DNA from: JAHELQ01 sp964491915
Lineage (GTDB): Bacteria; Acidobacteriota; Aminicenantia; UBA2199
Direction: 5' to 3'
DNA length: 64,000 nt
Assembly (NCBI GenBank): GCA_964491915.1
Contig: CAZBHS010000006.1
Coordinates: 89,800 to 153,799 of the forward strand
The notes beneath the pieces were generated by a model. That model had not been told where the DNA came from, did not search any database, and worked only from the letters and a program-made list of their open reading frames with translations. This document shows, in pieces, positions 61,866 through 64,000 of the stretch. Made by a program: the position numbers and the translations under genes. Position 1 is the first letter of the stretch, and every line of letters starts with the position of its first letter.

Positions 61866-62174
61866 TTAATCTGGATAGCAATCTAGACAGTATTCCGAAC
61901 TGCTCAAAGTAGACGCATGAATGCCATTATCACACCAATAAGTAAAGTATACCCAACACGTGAGGTCCATACAGCCGCCATTAGGCTCAGATACTGTCAT
62001 CGCGCAAGTGGAGTTTGCTCCAAAAATACAAAGCGCCTGACAACGCTGCCATTGATCGGACTGGTTAATGCATCTGCAATTATCATCCTGAAGAGCCAGT
62101 GCAGAATTCACCCACAAAAGTCCAACAACCACGAGGCATCCCAAAAGGATCGTTATACTCAATGACTTTTTCAT
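61866..62174 (-). CDS. Secreted Cys-rich small protein
   Basis: 102 residues. A signal peptide (SLSITILLGCLVVVGLLW) ends near VNSALA. The mature 75 residues hold ten Cys: DDNCRC, QRCQALC, STCAM, GGCMDLTC, YWCDNG and YCLDC. An even number and secretion suggest disulfides or metal/modified Cys. GAGGAGGAATAG, inside the end of the propeller gene, is its ribosome site, and the propeller stop (62175-62177) touches its ATG, so the two are coupled. The position next to a six-bladed propeller and a redoxin recalls NVEALA-type secreted peptides of Bacteroidota; the VNSALA at the cleavage region is similar but not the same. Confidence 0.8.
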   Translation of the reverse strand: MKKSLSITILLGCLVVVGLLWVNSALALQDDNCRCINQSDQWQRCQALCIFGANSTCAMTVSEPNGGCMDLTCWVYFTYWCDNGIHASTLSSSEYCLDCYPD

Positions 62175-63242
62175 CTATTCCTCCTCTTTATAGACTTGAA
62201 TAACTTCATCTCCAGCTTTTCTCGCATAAAAACAGTCGTTTTTTTTGGCTAAAAACCATAGCATACTGGGATTTTTGCCATAATCAAAATAATATGCGTT
62301 CTGCAATTCACCTTCCAAATTCATTTGGTAGAGTACACTGCGATTGGTCGAATAATTGACAATAGAAGGAAGATAATATATCCCACTTACATCTCCATCA
62401 GGAATAATTCTTGAGAACAGAGCCAACTTTCCTAATTTCGCTTCCGCAACTTTCTTCGCTTGCTCCTTGTAATCGAGAAGCAGATCTTTGGGTAAAATGC
62501 GATATTTTTGTACAATTTTTTTTCCGCTAACATTTAACATCGTCGATGAATTAGAAAAACAGAGCAAGAGATTCCCAGGGTCAACAAACGAGCTGTAAAA
62601 AAAACTATCAAAACTATTACGCCGCAACGTTTGCCTGTAGAAAAGTGTTGAATAAAACCCTTTCGGGTTTACGGGAATTTTCAAGATTGATTTTCCATCC
62701 TGATTCTTAGCCTCCATTTCATGGTCATTCCCTGAAAAAAAATATAATTGCCCATTCTTGTCTACAGTTGGTTTACAGTATATCACTCCAGGGTTTCGAT
62801 AATCCGTGATATATTTCCCATTTGTATCAAACACAAGAGTCTTGAATGCTGCAGTATCATTGCAATAAAGTTTGTTATCTAGTCCGACATTAATAAAAAC
62901 CGCTGCGCCCGGAGCCTTTACAAATTCTCCGGGTCCCTGCCCATCTCTTCCGATAAAACGCACAAACTTCAGGTCCTTATCAAGTTGGACGATTCTGTGC
63001 TGAGCGCGGTCAAACACATAGAGGTTCCCCTCTTTGTCTAGAGTCAGGGAGAGCGGCCGATAAATAAAAACATCTGGGGATATCTCCGGCCCAATCGTCT
63101 TAACCAGCTTCAACGGAACATAAGTCTCCGTCATATTGGGTGTGGGATTGGGATCCACATATATCTTAGAAGCGATAATCTCCGCCGAAACGACACCACA
63201 TAAAAGTAACGCACATGTCAAAAAAACAAATATTCTCTTCAT
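62175..63242 (-). CDS. Secreted six-bladed beta-propeller (third copy)
   Basis: 355 residues with a signal peptide (MKRIFVFLTCALLLCGVVSA). Blade units include YRPLSLTLDKEGNLYVFDRA, HRIVQLDKDLKFVRFIGRDG and QGPGEFVKAPGAAVF, with the GRDGQGPGEF loop equal to GRRGKGPGD of the tandem pair at 12805-15333. Later blades are diverged. It is the middle gene of an operon: redoxin ends 13 bp upstream and the Cys-rich peptide starts at its stop. It probably sits in the periplasm or on the cell surface and may bind the peptide. Confidence 0.85.
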   Translation of the reverse strand: MKRIFVFLTCALLLCGVVSAEIIASKIYVDPNPTPNMTETYVPLKLVKTIGPEISPDVFIYRPLSLTLDKEGNLYVFDRAQHRIVQLDKDLKFVRFIGRDGQGPGEFVKAPGAAVFINVGLDNKLYCNDTAAFKTLVFDTNGKYITDYRNPGVIYCKPTVDKNGQLYFFSGNDHEMEAKNQDGKSILKIPVNPKGFYSTLFYRQTLRRNSFDSFFYSSFVDPGNLLLCFSNSSTMLNVSGKKIVQKYRILPKDLLLDYKEQAKKVAEAKLGKLALFSRIIPDGDVSGIYYLPSIVNYSTNRSVLYQMNLEGELQNAYYFDYGKNPSMLWFLAKKNDCFYARKAGDEVIQVYKEEE

Positions 63243-63255
63243 CCTTTCATCTCCT

Positions 63256-63807
63256 TTAATTCTTCGGTTCTCGAATTCTTTTAATCATTTCCCCAGTATC
63301 CTCCGCTTCCAATAGCCCCATCACCACAAACGCGGGCTTACCGTCGCGCAAGAGAACAGTCAACGGTTGGTTCGACCGAATCTTCCAGGCCTCGACAAAG
63401 GCCTCCACTTCATCCGGCACATACACATCGAAGAAAAGTTTGGCTTTATTGGAAAAATTATACGCTTCGGTCAAATCACTCAAGACAATCCCGTAAATTT
63501 TCACCTGCTTGCCAAGAACTTGAGCCAATTTATTCCAAAATACCACATTCTTGTTACACGGCGTGCAGGGACGGGAGAAGACAAAAACCAACGATTTTTC
63601 CCGCTTTTTCAAATCCTCGAGAGTCACCCTGGATTCATCGACTCCGGTGAGGTCGAAATATTTGATGGGTTGATCCGTCGTGATATAAGGGATCTCTTCA
63701 GCCAATCCCCGATTCGCCCCCATACATCTCCAAAGGGTAAAGCCCAGAAAAAGTGAAATAATAAAAAGTACAATCGACAATACAATAAAAAAACGCAATT
63801 TATTCAT
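63256..63807 (-). CDS. Membrane-anchored thioredoxin-like (redoxin) protein
   Basis: 183 residues with GAGGGAAACTGT before the ATG. One N-terminal helix (FFIVLSIVLFIISLFLGFTL) anchors it. The thioredoxin fold has SLVFVFSRPCTPCNKNVVFW with CTPC active site near residue 82, and TVLLRDGKPAFVVMGLL as the cis-Pro region (QPLTVLL). It should face the periplasm and shuffle or reduce disulfides. It is the first gene of the operon with the propeller and the Cys-rich peptide, which is an obvious candidate substrate. Confidence 0.87.
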   Translation of the reverse strand: MNKLRFFIVLSIVLFIISLFLGFTLWRCMGANRGLAEEIPYITTDQPIKYFDLTGVDESRVTLEDLKKREKSLVFVFSRPCTPCNKNVVFWNKLAQVLGKQVKIYGIVLSDLTEAYNFSNKAKLFFDVYVPDEVEAFVEAWKIRSNQPLTVLLRDGKPAFVVMGLLEAEDTGEMIKRIREPKN

Positions 63808-63870
63808 ACAGTTTCCCTCGCTTCAACAACAATGTCCCTTTACATTTCTTCCACTTGGGCAAAAAACGTT

Positions 63871-63899
63871 ATTATATCGGACACATAAAAAATTAGCAA
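63871..63899 (-). promoter_or_regulatory. Promoter of the redoxin-propeller-peptide operon
   Basis: On the minus strand: TTGCTA (63899-63894), 17-nt spacer, TATAAT (63876-63871). Confidence 0.6.
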
Positions 63900-63941
63900 C
63901 AAAATAAATTATTTCTTTTATCAATACCAAAAACCGAGGAA

Positions 63942-63958
63942 AAATAGGGGACAGGCAC
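63942..63958. repeat. REP-like element, copy 3 (inverted)
   Basis: The complement reads GTGCCTGTCCCCTATTT, identical to the core at 14067 and, but for the first base, 11295. It lies upstream of the redoxin operon. Nothing else is recognisable from 63900 to the window end. Confidence 0.5.
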
Positions 63959-64000
63959 GGTCTAAGCGCTAATTTTTTCTCTTGTCGTGGGGGGCGATGA

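Overview
The window looks like a scaffold from a metagenome-assembled Gram-negative genome: it has two runs of N, which look like scaffolding gaps, and no tRNA, rRNA or CRISPR array that I can see. Outer-membrane barrels, lipoproteins, ExbD and TonB-type domains show a double membrane. An Hfq with a basic N-terminal extension, many secreted six-bladed beta-propellers, DUF1684 and DUF4342 proteins and decayed AAA-ATPase/PD-(D/E)XK genes suggest Acidobacteriota, possibly a Candidatus Aminicenantes-like lineage (an inference, moderate to low confidence). Hybrid-cluster protein, a ferritin-like protein, formate-tetrahydrofolate ligase and many radical SAM enzymes fit an anaerobic or microaerobic life.

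Layout. 1-3.4 kb: tail of a sulfatase-like gene, a secreted propeller/PKD protein, a secreted FN3-like protein and a DUF1508 gene. 3.4-6.3 kb: a zinc-uptake operon (Fur-type regulator, ZnuA, ZnuC, ZnuB) with a candidate operator. 6.4-11.1 kb: a sulfatase-fold lipoprotein and a GNAT enzyme, then an overlapping four-gene glycan/lipid operon on the other strand. 11.1-15.9 kb: a gene graveyard with fragments of AAA-ATPase genes, fragments of a radical SAM/SPASM peptide maturase placed on both sides of two tandem beta-propeller genes, and a 21-bp minisatellite. 16-20.5 kb: MBOAT acyltransferase with an SGNH partner, a methyltransferase and a radical SAM enzyme. 20.4-21.3 kb: an AT-rich insert between 45-bp direct repeats. 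21.3-27 kb: duplicated SGNH hydrolases, an outer-membrane protein and a B12-binding radical SAM protein. 27-36.4 kb: C69 dipeptidase, glycosyltransferase, PdxA, Hfq, TPR protein, ExbD, DUF1684 lipoprotein, epimerase and ferritin-like protein. 36.4-45.6 kb: a frameshifted S9 peptidase, MscS channel, tetraheme cytochrome, Hcp and a pseudokinase-TonB fusion. 45.6-55.4 kb: porin plus phosphate-binding-like protein, a STAND NTPase behind an M20 homologue that has lost its active site, M48 protease, Fhs and endonuclease IV. 55.4-64 kb: a nested inverted repeat, an ATPase/nuclease gene, small proteins, a GAF-PP2C phosphatase, and an operon of thioredoxin-like protein, beta-propeller and Cys-rich secreted peptide.

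The most interesting theme is the propeller loci. One (61.5-63.8 kb) is an intact operon of redoxin, six-bladed propeller and a 10-Cys secreted peptide, with a 52-residue Cys peptide downstream. The other (12.5-15.6 kb) has two propellers lying inside the remains of a radical SAM/SPASM peptide maturase. Together they suggest a peptide-modification or peptide-display system that I cannot match to a described one.

Promoters are unusually readable. Many genes have near-consensus TTGACA-N17-TATAAT elements. In six cases the ATG lies only 5-8 nt after the -10 box with no ribosome-binding site, which predicts leaderless mRNAs. In at least five promoters the -35/-10 spacer carries a run of 6-7 G or C, a layout that could allow phase variation by slippage.
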